This document shows positions 26,601 to 35,263 of a DNA stretch of 64,000 bases, in pieces; position 1 is the stretch's first letter; each line of letters opens with the position of its first letter. The DNA comes from Pseudomonas fluorescens (GTDB lineage Bacteria; Pseudomonadota; Gammaproteobacteria; Pseudomonadales; Pseudomonadaceae): NCBI RefSeq assembly GCF_000802965.1, contig NZ_JSAK01000027.1, positions 89,505 to 153,504 on the forward strand. Direction: 5' to 3'. The position numbers were made by a program, and so were the translations under genes. The notes under the pieces are model-generated. The model was given only the letters and a program-made list of their open reading frames with translations, was not told the DNA's origin and did no database searches.

Positions 26601-27527
26601 CTCGCGCTCGCCCGGCAAAAACACCAGCACGTCACCGGGACTGCGGCGCTCGCTGCGCTCGTAAGCGGCGATTTCGTCGAGGGTGGCGAGAATCGCCTGA
26701 TCCACGGTCAAATCGTCCTCGACGCGGTTGCCCTCTTCGTCCTGCTCCAGGGTCAGCGGGCGATACCAGGTGTCCACCGGGAAGGTGCGGCCGGAGACTT
26801 CGACAATCGGCGCATCGTCGAAGTGCTTGGAAAAACGCTCCAGGTCGATGGTTGCCGAGGTGATGATGACTTTCAGGTCCGGACGGCGCGGCAGCAGGGT
26901 TTTCAGGTAACCAAGCAGGAAGTCGATGTTGAGGCTGCGTTCGTGGGCTTCGTCGACGATGATCGTGTCGTAGCGTTCCAGGTAGCGGTCGTTCTGGGTT
27001 TCCGCCAGCAGGATGCCGTCGGTCATCAGTTTGATCAGGGTGTTGGAATCGCTTTGATCCTCGAACCGCACTTGATAGCCGACCAGCGCGCCCAATGGCG
27101 TGCCGAGTTCTTCGGCGACCCGGGCGGCGACGCTGCGCGCAGCGATTCGGCGCGGTTGGGTATGGCCGATCAAACCGTGCTGACCGCGACCGATTTCCAG
27201 GCAGATCTTCGGCAACTGGGTGGTTTTACCCGAGCCGGTTTCGCCGGCGATGATCAGCACCTGATGCTTGAGCAGCGCCTCTTTGATTTCGTCGCGCTTG
27301 GCGGCGATTGGCAGGCTGTCGTCGTATCGAATCACCGGCAGGCTGGCGCGGCGGGCCAGCACCTGATCACAGGACGCCTGCATGCGCGCCACCCACTGGG
27401 CCAGCTTGGCCTCGTCGGGTTTCTTGCGCAGCTCAAGCAACTGCCGCCGCAGCCGGTGGCGGTCGGCGAGCATGGCGTGATCAAGGTTTTTCAGCAGTTT
27501 GTCGATGGAGGGCGATTCGTCGGTCAT
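23616..27527 (-). CDS. hrpA: ATP-dependent RNA helicase HrpA
   Basis: DEAH-box RNA helicase of 1303 residues, matching E. coli HrpA (about 1300). Walker A GETGSGKT is at 95-102, DEAH in IIVDEAHERS near 190, and the SAT motif and QRKGRCGR block follow. The helicase-associated HA2 and OB-fold regions and a long HrpA-specific C-terminal domain come after. In E. coli HrpA helps rescue collided or stalled ribosomes. The ATG at 27527 starts MTDESPSIDKLL. A 1363-codon open frame runs antisense through most of the gene and is a GC-bias artefact. Confidence 0.97.
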   Translation of the reverse strand: MTDESPSIDKLLKNLDHAMLADRHRLRRQLLELRKKPDEAKLAQWVARMQASCDQVLARRASLPVIRYDDSLPIAAKRDEIKEALLKHQVLIIAGETGSGKTTQLPKICLEIGRGQHGLIGHTQPRRIAARSVAARVAEELGTPLGALVGYQVRFEDQSDSNTLIKLMTDGILLAETQNDRYLERYDTIIVDEAHERSLNIDFLLGYLKTLLPRRPDLKVIITSATIDLERFSKHFDDAPIVEVSGRTFPVDTWYRPLTLEQDEEGNRVEDDLTVDQAILATLDEIAAYERSERRSPGDVLVFLPGEREIRDAADMLRKAQLKHTEILPLYARLSPAEQQRIFQSHPGRRVVLATNVAETSLTVPGIRYVIDSGTARISRYSYRAKVQRLPIEAISQASANQRKGRCGRVEPGICVRLYSEEDFLGRPEFTDPEILRTNLAAVILQMLHLRLGEVTAFPFIEPPDGKAISDGYNLLQELSAVDRNSQLTPLGRQLARLPVDPRMGRMLLEAAKLGSLQEVLIVASAMSIQDPRERPPERQQAADQAHAQWKDVDSDFAGLVNLWRGFEEQRQALTASPLRNWCRKNFLNYLRLREWRDSHRQLSLICRDMQLSLNKEPADYPKLHKAVLVGLLSQIGQKTEDGDYLGARQRRFWIHPSSGIGKKRPQWLMTAELVETTKLYARMVAKIDADWIEPLAGHLIKKNHFEPHWEKKRGQVVAFEQITLFGLIVVGRRPVHYGPVDPVVSRELFIREALVRGEIQSKAKCLTANKQLLEQLDELEAKARRRDILADEETLYAFYDARLPAEIHQTATFDSWYRINSQKDPQLLIMREEDVLAREASEVTAQHYPDTLHIGDLELALSYHFEPNHPRDGVTLRVPAPLLPMLPPERLEWLVPGVIEAKCIALVRNLPKALRKSFVPVPDFVKAALQRMTFAEGSLPQALGRELLRMTGARVSDEAWSEAAQQVESHLRMNLEIVDAQGKFLGEGRDLAELTARFAEASQAALAVPQTAKSQQPVEPKVFAAVAERTQQKIAGLSMTVYPALVEEAGTVKEGRFSTPAEAEFQHRRALQRLLMQQLAEPAKFLRGKLPGLTELGLLYRDLGRVDALVEDILLASLDSCILDGEDPLPRDGAALASLAERKRGAWTEHAERLAKLTLDILKLWHGLQKRFKGKIDLAQAVALNDIKQQLSHLVYPGFVRETPMQWLKELPRYLKAVEQRFEKIGAQVQRDRVWAGELSGLWTQYQTRANKHAQEGKRDPQLELYRWWLEEYRVSLFAQQLGTKVPISDKRLNKQWTQVEP

Positions 27528-27610
27528 CGGGTACGCAATTCAGTCGTCTAGTGGCGCAGAGGGGCGATTGTCGCAGATTTGGCTCACTCGCGACGAATGC
27601 AACCTGCTTT

Positions 27611-27743
27611 TGTGGCGAGGGAGCTTGCTCCCGCTCGGTTGCGAAGCAGCCGCAATACGGTCACCGCGAATTACCTGAAACTGCGCGGTGGATTGTTTTG
27701 GGGTCGCTTCGCAACCCAGCGGGAGCAAGCTCCCTCGCCACAG
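27611..27743. repeat. REP pair (GCGAGGGAGCTTGCTCCCGCT family)
   Basis: Inverted arms TGTGGCGAGGGAGCTTGCTC and GAGCAAGCTCCCTCGCCACA, with inner arms TTGCGAAGC / GCTTCGCAA. The same family recurs at 50902. Confidence 0.85.
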
Positions 27744-27758
27744 GGTGTTCACTCTAAG

Positions 27759-27824
27759 AGCCCCGGCTTGCCGGCGATGGCGTCCGTGAGACCGCTATCG
27801 CCAGCAAGCCGGCTCCTACAGGGG
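27759..27824. repeat. REP pair
   Basis: Compact pair GAGCCCCGGCTTGCCGGCGATGG and CGCCAGCAAGCCGGCTCCTACA, directly after the previous REP pair. Together they fill the 306-bp hrpA-aceK gap; no gene is seen there. Confidence 0.82.
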
Positions 27825-27833
27825 GTTGTTGCG

Positions 27834-29552
27834 TTATTCGTTATCCAGGCCTTTGCGGCGATACGGGAACACGTCGATTACTTTGCCGGCGCGAATCGCG
27901 TCCTGAAGGCTTTTCCAGTAGTCGGCGTTGTACAGCTCGCCATGCAACTGCTCGAACAACTTGCGCTGCCCTGAGTCGGCAAACAGGAACGGCGGAAACT
28001 CTTCAGGAAACACATCCAGCGGCCCGATCGAATACCACGGTTCCGACGCCATCTCGTCTTCCGGCGTACGCGGCTCCGGGATGTGGCGAAAGTTGGCCTC
28101 GGTAAGAAAGCAGATCTCGTCGTAGTCGTAGAACACCACCCGACCGTGACGGGTCACGCCGAAGTTCTTCAGCAGCATGTCGCCGGGAAAAATGTTGGCC
28201 GCCGCCAGTTGCTTGATCGCGAGGCCATAGTCTTCCAGCGCTTCGCGGACCTGCGCCTCGTTGGCGTTTTCCAGGTACAGGTTCAGCGGCGTCATGCGGC
28301 GCTCGGTCCAGCAGTGGCGGATCAGCACGGTGTCGCCTTCTACCGACACCGTGGACTGCGCGACTTCCAGCAGTTCTTCCAGGCACGCCGGGTCGAACTT
28401 GCTCAGCGGGAAACGGAAGTCGGCGAACTCCTGGGTATCGGCCATGCGCCCGACGCGGTCGACGCTTTTCACCAAGCGATACTTCTCGATCACCGTGGCG
28501 CGGTCGACGTTTTTCGACGGCGAGAAACGGTCCTTGATGATTTTGAATACGGTGTTGAACCCCGGCAGGGTGAACACGCTCATGACCATGCCGCGCACGC
28601 CGGGGGCCATGATGAACTGGTCGTCGGTGTTGGCCAGGTGATTGATCAGCGCCCGGTAGAACTCGGACTTGCCGTGTTTGTAGAAACCAATCGAGGTGTA
28701 CAGCTCGGCGATGTGCTTGCCCGGCAGGATGCGCTTGAGGAAGCCGATGAACTCCGCCGGCACCGGCACATCCACCATGAAATACGAACGGGTGAACGAG
28801 AAGATGATCGACACGTCCGCCTCGTCGGTGATCAGCGCATCAATCTGGATGCCATGGCCTTCGCGATGCAGCAGCGGAATCGCCAGCGGCCATTGTTCAT
28901 CGGCGGTGTAGATGCGCCCCACCAGATACGCGCCTTTGTTGCGGTAGAGCACCGAGGAAAACAGTTCGACGCTCAGCTCCGGATCCTTGCACACCCAGTC
29001 CGGCAGGTTCTCACGCAGTTGCGCTTCGAGGCGGCGCAGGTCGCCGGGCAGGTCGGCGAATTCCTCGCTGAAACGGTAATCGGCAAAAATGCTCGCCAGC
29101 ATGCTGGACAACTGGCCCTGCGGTTTATACGTGCGGGTTTGCGCGGCGCGGGCCCGGCGCAGGCTCGGCCGGGTGGTGTGGATGAACATGCAGCCGTCGC
29201 TGATCAGGTCATGGCTGAACAGCCCGCAGAAAATCGAGTTGTACCAGGTCTCGGACAGTTCATCGTCGAAGCGCAGGTCGATCAGGCTGATGTAGGCGTT
29301 TTTCACCAGCGGCCAGCAACTGACGTCCAGCGTGTCGGCGTCAAACGCTGTGCGCAGTCGCTCCACGGTTTCGCTGACTTTTTCTTCGTAGAGGTTGATC
29401 CGCGCCGCCGACGCCGATTGCGTCTCCTGCCACAAAGCCTTCTCGAAACGGGCCCGGGCACCGTCGGTGATCTGGCGGAAATGCTCGCGGTAATCGTCAA
29501 AGCCATCGAGGATCAAGCGGGCGATGTCGGCGGCTGGCCATTGCTGCGGCAT
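27834..29552 (-). CDS. aceK: Isocitrate dehydrogenase kinase/phosphatase
   Basis: Bifunctional enzyme that phosphorylates and dephosphorylates isocitrate dehydrogenase, setting flux between the TCA cycle and glyoxylate shunt. At 572 residues it matches the AceK family (about 575). Recognisable blocks include the N-terminal regulatory helical domain, PGVRGMVM, FTLPGFNTVFKIIKDRF with the ATP-binding lysine region, and DYDEICFLTEANFR near the catalytic site. As usual in Pseudomonas it is not beside aceA/aceB here. Confidence 0.97.
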   Translation of the reverse strand: MPQQWPAADIARLILDGFDDYREHFRQITDGARARFEKALWQETQSASAARINLYEEKVSETVERLRTAFDADTLDVSCWPLVKNAYISLIDLRFDDELSETWYNSIFCGLFSHDLISDGCMFIHTTRPSLRRARAAQTRTYKPQGQLSSMLASIFADYRFSEEFADLPGDLRRLEAQLRENLPDWVCKDPELSVELFSSVLYRNKGAYLVGRIYTADEQWPLAIPLLHREGHGIQIDALITDEADVSIIFSFTRSYFMVDVPVPAEFIGFLKRILPGKHIAELYTSIGFYKHGKSEFYRALINHLANTDDQFIMAPGVRGMVMSVFTLPGFNTVFKIIKDRFSPSKNVDRATVIEKYRLVKSVDRVGRMADTQEFADFRFPLSKFDPACLEELLEVAQSTVSVEGDTVLIRHCWTERRMTPLNLYLENANEAQVREALEDYGLAIKQLAAANIFPGDMLLKNFGVTRHGRVVFYDYDEICFLTEANFRHIPEPRTPEDEMASEPWYSIGPLDVFPEEFPPFLFADSGQRKLFEQLHGELYNADYWKSLQDAIRAGKVIDVFPYRRKGLDNE

Positions 29553-29709
29553 GGTGAGACCTCTGCGGGAATTCGTGAGCCCTGAGCTTAGCCAGTGAAG
29601 CGGGTGCAGGAGAAGTGTAATTTTCGAGCTGAATTAATTGCTCGGTTTTCGGTTGCCATCGATCAGGGGCTCGGCAACACTCTCGGCCCCAACAAGGAAG
29701 GAACACGCT

Positions 29710-30618
29710 GTGAACCCCGTCGATTTATTCCGTTTACTGTCGCTGGCGGCCATTTGGGGTGCGAGTTTCCTGTTCATGCGCATCATTGCGCCGGTAATTG
29801 GCAGCATTCCTACCGCTTTTTTCCGGGTATCGATCGCCGCTGCCGGACTGCTGGTGATTCTGGGGCTGATGCGCATCAGCTGGGATTTCAAGGGCAAACT
29901 CAAGACCGTGATGTTGCTCGGGGTAATCAACTCCGGGATTCCGGCGACGCTGTATTCGGTGGCCGCGCAGGTGCTGCCCGCCGGTTATTCGTCGATATTC
30001 AATGCCACCACACCCTTGATGGGCGTGCTGATCGGCGGCCTGTTTTTCCATGAACGCCTCACCGGCGCCAAGCTCGGCGGCGTGTTCCTCGGGCTGTTCG
30101 GCGTGGGTGTGCTGACCCGTGCCGGTCCGGTGGCGTTCGATATGGAGCTGCTGATGGGTGCCGTCGCCTGCCTGCTCGCGACCACGTGCTACGGATTTGC
30201 GGGATTTCTGGCCCGCCGCTGGCTCGATCAGGCCGGTGGTCTCGACAGCCGTTTGTCGGCACTGGGCAGCATGCTCGGCGCGACGTTGTTCTTGCTGCCG
30301 CTGTTCGGCTACAGCGTGATCAGCCAACCACCAGCGAGCTGGGGTGGTTGGAGTGTCTGGCTGTCGTTGCTGGGGCTGGGTCTGGGCTGCACGGCGTTTG
30401 CGTACATCATTTACTTCCGCCTCCTGAGCTCGGTTGGCCCGGTGAAATCGATGACCACGACCTTCCTGATCCCGCTGTTCGGCGTGTTGTGGGGGGCGCT
30501 GTTTCTGGATGAGCCGCTGTCGATGGCGCATATCTATGGTGGCGTGCTGATTGCCGTGGCGTTGTGGCTGGTGTTGAAGCCGGCGTTGGTGAAGGTGGCT
30601 GAGGTAACAGCCAAATAG
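29710..30618 (+). CDS. EamA-family DMT transporter
   Basis: Inner-membrane drug/metabolite transporter of 302 residues with about ten hydrophobic helices in two EamA repeats (for example LAAIWGASFLFMRI near 12-25, and FLIPLFGVLWGALFLDEPL in the second repeat). The substrate is unknown. The start is GTG at 29710, with AAGGAAGGA about 8 nt upstream; upstream ATG frames have no comparable site. It is divergent from aceK. Confidence 0.9.
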   Translation: MNPVDLFRLLSLAAIWGASFLFMRIIAPVIGSIPTAFFRVSIAAAGLLVILGLMRISWDFKGKLKTVMLLGVINSGIPATLYSVAAQVLPAGYSSIFNATTPLMGVLIGGLFFHERLTGAKLGGVFLGLFGVGVLTRAGPVAFDMELLMGAVACLLATTCYGFAGFLARRWLDQAGGLDSRLSALGSMLGATLFLLPLFGYSVISQPPASWGGWSVWLSLLGLGLGCTAFAYIIYFRLLSSVGPVKSMTTTFLIPLFGVLWGALFLDEPLSMAHIYGGVLIAVALWLVLKPALVKVAEVTAK

Positions 30619-30636
30619 ATGCGTGGTGGCGCTAAA

Positions 30637-30737
30637 GGCCCCATCGCTGGCAGGCCAGCTCCCACAGGGATTGGCGTCGGACACTATTTCCGTGCACCAC
30701 GCCAAACCTGTGGGAGCTGGCCTGCCAGCGATGGGGT
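30637..30737. repeat. REP pair (GTGGGAGCTGGCCTGCCAGCG family)
   Basis: Perfect inverted arms CCCATCGCTGGCAGGCCAGC / GCTGGCCTGCCAGCGATGGG between convergent genes. Confidence 0.87.
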
Positions 30738-30747
30738 GATCCGGGCG

Positions 30748-32328
30748 CTACAAGGCTGACTGACTCACCTCCCCATCCACCAACCGCCGAATCCCCAGCG
30801 GATTTCCATCCTGCAATGCCTCGGGCAACAACGCATCCGGGTAATTCTGGAAGCACACCGGCCGCAGAAAACGATCAATGGCCAGCGTACCGACCGACGT
30901 TCCCCGCGAATCCGAGGTCGCCGGATACGGTCCGCCATGCACCATCGCCTCGCACACCTCGACTCCGGTCGGATAGCCGTTGAGCAGAATCCGCCCGACC
31001 TTTTCCTGCAGCACCTCCGCCAGCCAACGGTACTCCAGCAACTCGTCAGGCTCGCCAATCAGCGTCGCCGTCAGTTGCCCACGAAGGCCATGCAGCGCCG
31101 CCGCGAGCTGCGCTCGATCCTCGACTTCGATGACGATGGTGGTCGGCCCGAACACTTCTTCCTGAAGCAATTCATCGCCCTTGAGCAGCAGGCTGACATC
31201 GGCCTGGAACACCTGCGGTTGCGCCTGATTGCCCTGCTGCGGTTTACCCGCCAGATGCGTCAGCCCCGGATGTTCATGCAACTCGCCAAGGCCTCGGCTG
31301 TAACTGGCGAGCGCGCCGGCATTGAGCATGGTCTGCGGCGGTTGCTGGTTCATGCTGACGCAGAAGGTTTCCAGAAACAGGCTGAACTGCGGCGAACGCA
31401 GGCCGATGACCAGGCCCGGATTGGTGCAGAACTGACCACAGCCCAGCGTCACCGAGCCGGCCAGTTGCGCGGCGATCTGCTCGCCGCGCACTGCCAGCGC
31501 TTCCGGCAACAGGAACACCGGGTTGATGCTCGACATCTCGGCGAACACCGGAATCGGCTGCGGCCGCGTGGCGGCCATGTGGCTCAAGGCATTGCCGCCC
31601 TTGAGCGATCCGGTGAAGCCCACAGCCTGGATCGCCGGATGCTTGACCAGCCACTCACCGACGCCACCGCCATAAATCATGTTGAACACCCCGGCCGGCA
31701 TTTCCGTACGTTCGGCGGCGCGGATGATCGCGTCCGCCACCCACTCGGCGGTTGCCATGTGCCCGCTGTGGGCCTTGAACACCACCGGGCAACCGGCGGC
31801 CAATGCCGAAGCGGTATCACCGCCCGCAGTGGAAAACGCCAACGGGAAATTGCTGGCGCCGAACACCGCGACTGGCCCCAACGCAATGCGGTACTGACGC
31901 AGGTCCGGGCGTGGCAATGGCTGGCGGTCCGGCAACGCGCGGTCGATGCGCGCACCGTAGAAATCACCGCGACGCAGGACCTTGGCGAACAGCCGCAACT
32001 GGCCGCTGGTGCGACCGCGTTCACCCTGGATACGCCCGGCCGGCAACGCGGTTTCACGGCAAACGGTGGCAACGAAGTCATCGCCAAGAGCGTCGATTTC
32101 ATCGGCGATGGCGTCGAGGAATTTTGCGCGTTTTTCCGCGCTCAGGTTGCGGTAGACCGGGTACGCCGCAGCGGCGGCTTTGGCGGCGGCATCCACTTCA
32201 CTTTCAGATGCCTGGAAAAATGTGCCGGGCAAGGGCTCGCCGGTGGTCGCATCGAGGCTTTGCAACTGCAAGGTGCCGTTGGCGCTGCGGCGGCCGCCGA
32301 TGTAGTTGTGTCCGAGAAGAATGGTCAT
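30748..32328 (-). CDS. Alpha-ketoglutarate semialdehyde dehydrogenase
   Basis: NAD(P)-dependent aldehyde dehydrogenase, 526 residues, the length of the 2,5-dioxovalerate dehydrogenase group. It shows the general-base region FAEMSSINPVF (near 261) and nucleophilic Cys near 300 in LGCGQFCTNPG. In this locus it would oxidise alpha-ketoglutarate semialdehyde to alpha-ketoglutarate, the last step of acid-sugar breakdown. The start at 32328 begins MTILLGHNYIGG; the frame extends 72 codons upstream into a REP pair and is rejected there. A REP pair separates it from the FAH-family gene. Confidence 0.9.
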   Translation of the reverse strand: MTILLGHNYIGGRRSANGTLQLQSLDATTGEPLPGTFFQASESEVDAAAKAAAAAYPVYRNLSAEKRAKFLDAIADEIDALGDDFVATVCRETALPAGRIQGERGRTSGQLRLFAKVLRRGDFYGARIDRALPDRQPLPRPDLRQYRIALGPVAVFGASNFPLAFSTAGGDTASALAAGCPVVFKAHSGHMATAEWVADAIIRAAERTEMPAGVFNMIYGGGVGEWLVKHPAIQAVGFTGSLKGGNALSHMAATRPQPIPVFAEMSSINPVFLLPEALAVRGEQIAAQLAGSVTLGCGQFCTNPGLVIGLRSPQFSLFLETFCVSMNQQPPQTMLNAGALASYSRGLGELHEHPGLTHLAGKPQQGNQAQPQVFQADVSLLLKGDELLQEEVFGPTTIVIEVEDRAQLAAALHGLRGQLTATLIGEPDELLEYRWLAEVLQEKVGRILLNGYPTGVEVCEAMVHGGPYPATSDSRGTSVGTLAIDRFLRPVCFQNYPDALLPEALQDGNPLGIRRLVDGEVSQSAL

Positions 32329-32352
32329 GCGAATTCCTTGATCAATGGCAGA

Positions 32353-32440
32353 CCCTGTAGGAGCCGGCTTGCTGGCGATGGCGTCCACAAGGAAGGCACA
32401 AGGCTGGAAGGCCAATCGCTGGCAAGCCAGCTCCCACAGG
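32353..32440. repeat. REP pair inside the acid-sugar locus
   Basis: Inverted pair CCCTGTAGGAGCCGGCTTGC and GCAAGCCAGCTCCCACAGG in the 136-bp gap between the aldehyde dehydrogenase and FAH-family genes. Confidence 0.83.
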
Positions 32441-32464
32441 TACGTCGACAATCCCGATTCGGGG

Positions 32465-33460
32465 TCAGAGGGCGCGCACGTGACCGATTGGCAACGGCTG
32501 GGCACTTTCGCCAATGCCATTGACCAGTGGCGCACCGAACTCATCGAGGCTGATCTGGAAACGATCCCCCGGCTGGGTTTTCACGCCATCGGCAAACGAC
32601 AGCGTGGCGGTGCCGAAGTAATGCACGTGGACATCGCCGGGGCGCAAAAACTGTGCGTACTTGAAGTGGTGGAATTCGAGGTTGGCGAGGCTGTGGCACA
32701 TGTTGTCTTCGCCGCTGAGAAACTCTTTCTCCCAGATCGTTTCGCCGTTGCGCTTGATGCGACTGGTGCCGACCAGGTGCTTGGGCAACTCACCCACGCG
32801 CAGTTCCGGACCGTACGAGCAATAGCGCAGTTTCGAATGCGCCAGGTACAGGTAATTGCGGCGCTCCATGACATGGTCGGAGAACTCGTTGCCCAGTGCA
32901 TAACCGACCCGATACGGCTGGCCGTCGTCGCCAATCACATAGAGCCCGGTCAGCTCCGGTTCTTCACCGGCATCTTCGGCAAACGGCGGCACCGGGAAAT
33001 CCGCGCCCGGACGCACGACGATGCTGCCGTCGCCCTTGTAGAACCACTCCGGTTGCGCACCGACCTGCCCCGCTGCTGGCTTGCCGCCCTCCAGTCCCCA
33101 TTTGAAAATGCGCATGGTGTCGGTCATGCCCGTTTCGGCGGCGCCTTCCTGCTGGTGCATTTTGTCCCGCGCCGAGGCGCTGCCCAGATGGGTCAGGCCG
33201 GTGCCGCTGATCAGGCAATGGGCCGGGTCTTCGTGGTCCAGCGGTGGCAGGACTTTGCCCAGCTGCAACAGCTGCGCGTAATCCGGGCCCGGCTCGATGC
33301 CGCGCGAAGCGACTTCTTCTTGCAGGCTGCGTTTGCCGCGGATCGCCGCGAGGGCCAGTTCACGGGTGGTGCGGGTGCGCTGGAGCACTTGGACCTGTGC
33401 CCCGTCGACGAGCCCGACCTGGCGTTCACCGGCAGTGTTTTCGAATTGAATCAGGCGCAT
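32465..33460 (-). CDS. AraD1/GguC-type FAH-family 2-keto-3-deoxy sugar-acid dehydratase
   Basis: A 331-residue protein of the fumarylacetoacetate-hydrolase superfamily, of the AraD1/GguC type by length and sequence (GTGLTHLGSA, ARDKMH, GVGYALGNEFSDHVMERRNYLYLA). It is predicted to dehydrate the 2-keto-3-deoxypentonate made by the neighbouring LyxD-like enzyme to alpha-ketoglutarate semialdehyde. The start at 33460 (MRLIQFEN) is the family start. It lies 52 bp downstream of the LyxD-like gene on the same strand. A hydrolase role is the alternative. Confidence 0.85.
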   Translation of the reverse strand: MRLIQFENTAGERQVGLVDGAQVQVLQRTRTTRELALAAIRGKRSLQEEVASRGIEPGPDYAQLLQLGKVLPPLDHEDPAHCLISGTGLTHLGSASARDKMHQQEGAAETGMTDTMRIFKWGLEGGKPAAGQVGAQPEWFYKGDGSIVVRPGADFPVPPFAEDAGEEPELTGLYVIGDDGQPYRVGYALGNEFSDHVMERRNYLYLAHSKLRYCSYGPELRVGELPKHLVGTSRIKRNGETIWEKEFLSGEDNMCHSLANLEFHHFKYAQFLRPGDVHVHYFGTATLSFADGVKTQPGDRFQISLDEFGAPLVNGIGESAQPLPIGHVRAL

Positions 33461-33512
33461 GTCGGCCTCCGGAAAGTCATGGACGGCGCCGCAGATTTGC
33501 GGCGCCTCAAGG

Positions 33513-34688
33513 TCACTCGATGATGTTGAAGTCACTCAAGTATTCATCGGAGATTTCCAGGCCCAGGCCCGGCTTGTTGTCGTCGAGCTGGATGTAGCCG
33601 TTGACCGGTTGCGGCTCGCCCTTGAACACGTAGTAGAAGAGTTCGTTGCCGACTTCGACGTCGAACACCGGGAAGAACTCGGCCATCGGCGAAGCAGTGG
33701 TGGACATGGTCAGGTGATAGTTGTGCATCTGCCCGGCGTGGGGGATCACCGGCACCGACCAGGCCTCGGCCATGGCGTTGATCTTGCGTGCGGCGGTGAT
33801 ACCGCCGACGCGGTTGGTGTCGTACTGGATCACGTCGATGGCGCGGCGTTCCAGCAGGTCCTTGAAACCGTAGGAAGTGAATTCGTGCTCGCCGCCGGAG
33901 ATCGGCATGATCCCCATTTTTTTCAGTTCGATGTAGCCCTCGATGTCGTCGGCGATCACCGGTTCTTCGAGCCAGCGTGGTTCGAATTCGGCCAGTTTCG
34001 GCAACATGCGACGGGCGTATTCCAGGGTCCAGCCCATGTAGCATTCGAGCATGATGTCGACGTCAGGGCCGGCCAAATTACGCAGGGCACGCACTTGTTC
34101 GATGTTCTTGCGCATGCCGGCCGGGCCGTCTTTCGGGCCGTAGCCGAAACGCATTTTCAGCGCGGTGAAGCCTTGGTTCAGATAGCCCTGGGCTTCTTCG
34201 AGGAACAGGTCGAGGTTGTCGTTGGCGTAGAGTTTGGAGGCGTAGGTCCAGATCTTTTCCTTGGTGCGACCGCCAAGCAGTTTGAAGACGGGCTTGTTCA
34301 CCGCTTTGCCCATGATGTCCCAGATCGCAATGTCGATCGCCGAGATCGCCGCCATGCCGATGCCTTTACGGCCCCAGGCGTGGCTCTGGCGGTACATTTT
34401 CTGCCAGATGTATTCGTTGTCGAACGGGTCTTCGCCAATGGCGATCGGCGCCAGGTAGGTGTCGATGATTTCCTTGGCGACACGGGGTGCCAGGGCGCAG
34501 TTACCGATGCCGACGAGGCCAGTGTCGGTCTCGACTTCCACCACCAGCCAGCCGTGGAAACGGAACGAGCCCATGGCGTCGCCGCGTTCGAAGAGGATGT
34601 CGCTGGCGTTGGTGCAGAAGTGCGCTTGAGGTGGAACGACTTTGCCTTTCCACTCGAATACGCGGGTACGGATCGCTTTGATTTTCAT
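33513..34688 (-). CDS. lyxD: L-lyxonate dehydratase-like enolase-superfamily enzyme
   Basis: Mandelate-racemase-subgroup sugar-acid dehydratase, 391 residues. It shows metal ligands Glu215 (MLECY), Glu241/242 (WLEEP) and Glu267 (GGEHEF). The K-x-R motif is at Lys178-Arg180 (LKMRFGYG), Asp285/290 lie in the AIDVIQYD block, and His317 is in VPVIPHAG. From memory, L-lyxonate dehydratase of Labrenzia needs Arg179 and His316 and has the same KxR motif, so this fits LyxD one residue out of register. RhmD (L-rhamnonate dehydratase) is the nearest alternative. The product 2-keto-3-deoxypentonate would feed the downstream FAH-family and aldehyde dehydrogenase enzymes. Confidence 0.82.
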   Translation of the reverse strand: MKIKAIRTRVFEWKGKVVPPQAHFCTNASDILFERGDAMGSFRFHGWLVVEVETDTGLVGIGNCALAPRVAKEIIDTYLAPIAIGEDPFDNEYIWQKMYRQSHAWGRKGIGMAAISAIDIAIWDIMGKAVNKPVFKLLGGRTKEKIWTYASKLYANDNLDLFLEEAQGYLNQGFTALKMRFGYGPKDGPAGMRKNIEQVRALRNLAGPDVDIMLECYMGWTLEYARRMLPKLAEFEPRWLEEPVIADDIEGYIELKKMGIMPISGGEHEFTSYGFKDLLERRAIDVIQYDTNRVGGITAARKINAMAEAWSVPVIPHAGQMHNYHLTMSTTASPMAEFFPVFDVEVGNELFYYVFKGEPQPVNGYIQLDDNKPGLGLEISDEYLSDFNIIE

Positions 34689-34832
34689 GAATACAGTTTC
34701 CTTGCGCTGCCGGCTTCTTGTCATTGTTGTGTCGCTGCGCGGAGCCGCTCGGGTGACCGGTTCCAGGCATTCGATGGAGCGACTTTAGCCAGCGCCAAGG
34801 GGCTGCGGATAATCACTTGTTCGTATCCGGCG

Positions 34833-34847
34833 ATAACCTGGGGTGAT
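34833..34847. promoter_or_regulatory. Operator-like dyad upstream of lyxD (site A)
   Basis: ATAACCTGGGGTGAT, an ATAACC-N3-GGTTAT-type dyad, 145 bp upstream of lyxD. The reverse complement of site D (38899-38913) matches it at 13 of 15 positions. A weaker half-site, CGGGTTAT, follows at 34873-34880, preceded by AAAACTTGA as at site C. Confidence 0.55.
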
Positions 34848-34897
34848 ACCAAAAACTTGATAATGCCTAGATCGGGTTATCAGCCATTCAACAAAAC

Positions 34898-34988
34898 TGT
34901 AGGAGCCGGCTTGCTGGCGATTGCAGTCCGTCAGACACATAAACGTGGCTGCCAGACCGCATCGCCAGCAAGCCGGCTCCTACAGGGG
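34898..34988. repeat. REP pair
   Basis: Inverted pair CTGTAGGAGCCGGCTTGCTGG / CCAGCAAGCCGGCTCCTACA, first of three consecutive REP units between lyxD and the PdxA2-like gene. Confidence 0.85.
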
Positions 34989-35119
34989 AATTGCATTGAT
35001 CAAAAATTCGGAGACACCACCAATCACTGTGGGAGCTGGCTTGCCAGCGATAGCAACCTGGCAGTCACTTCAAGGGTGTCTGCCAGACCGCATCGCCAGC
35101 AAGCCGGCTCCTACAGGGG
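34989..35119. repeat. Tandem REP unit 1 (131 bp)
   Basis: Full unit containing a REP pair plus a unique 45-bp flank (AATTGCATTGATC...). It is repeated immediately downstream. Confidence 0.9.
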
Positions 35120-35251
35120 AATTGCATTGATCAAAAAATTCGGAGACACCACCAATCACTGTGGGAGCTGGCTTGCCAGCGATAGCAACCTGGCAGTCAC
35201 TTCAAGGGTGTCTGCCAGACCGCATCGCCAGCAAGCCGGCTCCTACAGGGG
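35120..35251. repeat. Tandem REP unit 2 (132 bp)
   Basis: Copy of unit 1 that differs only by one extra A in an A-run (A6 versus A5). The near identity shows a recent tandem duplication. With the first pair it fills the 575-bp lyxD-PdxA2 gap. Confidence 0.9.
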
Positions 35252-35263
35252 TATTGCGTTGTG

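Noticed and set aside
23460..27551. Very long plus-strand open frame (1363 codons) opposite hrpA
   Set aside because: It runs antisense through a clearly conserved helicase gene; its length follows from GC-rich codon bias, and its translation has low-complexity, His/Gln-rich character with no family match.
28083..29585. 500-codon plus-strand open frame opposite aceK
   Set aside because: Antisense shadow of a well-conserved gene; no ribosome site or recognisable protein.
34898..35251. Possible CRISPR array
   Set aside because: The repeated unit is about 131 bp, contains REP palindromes and lacks short repeats with unique spacers; no cas genes are in the window.
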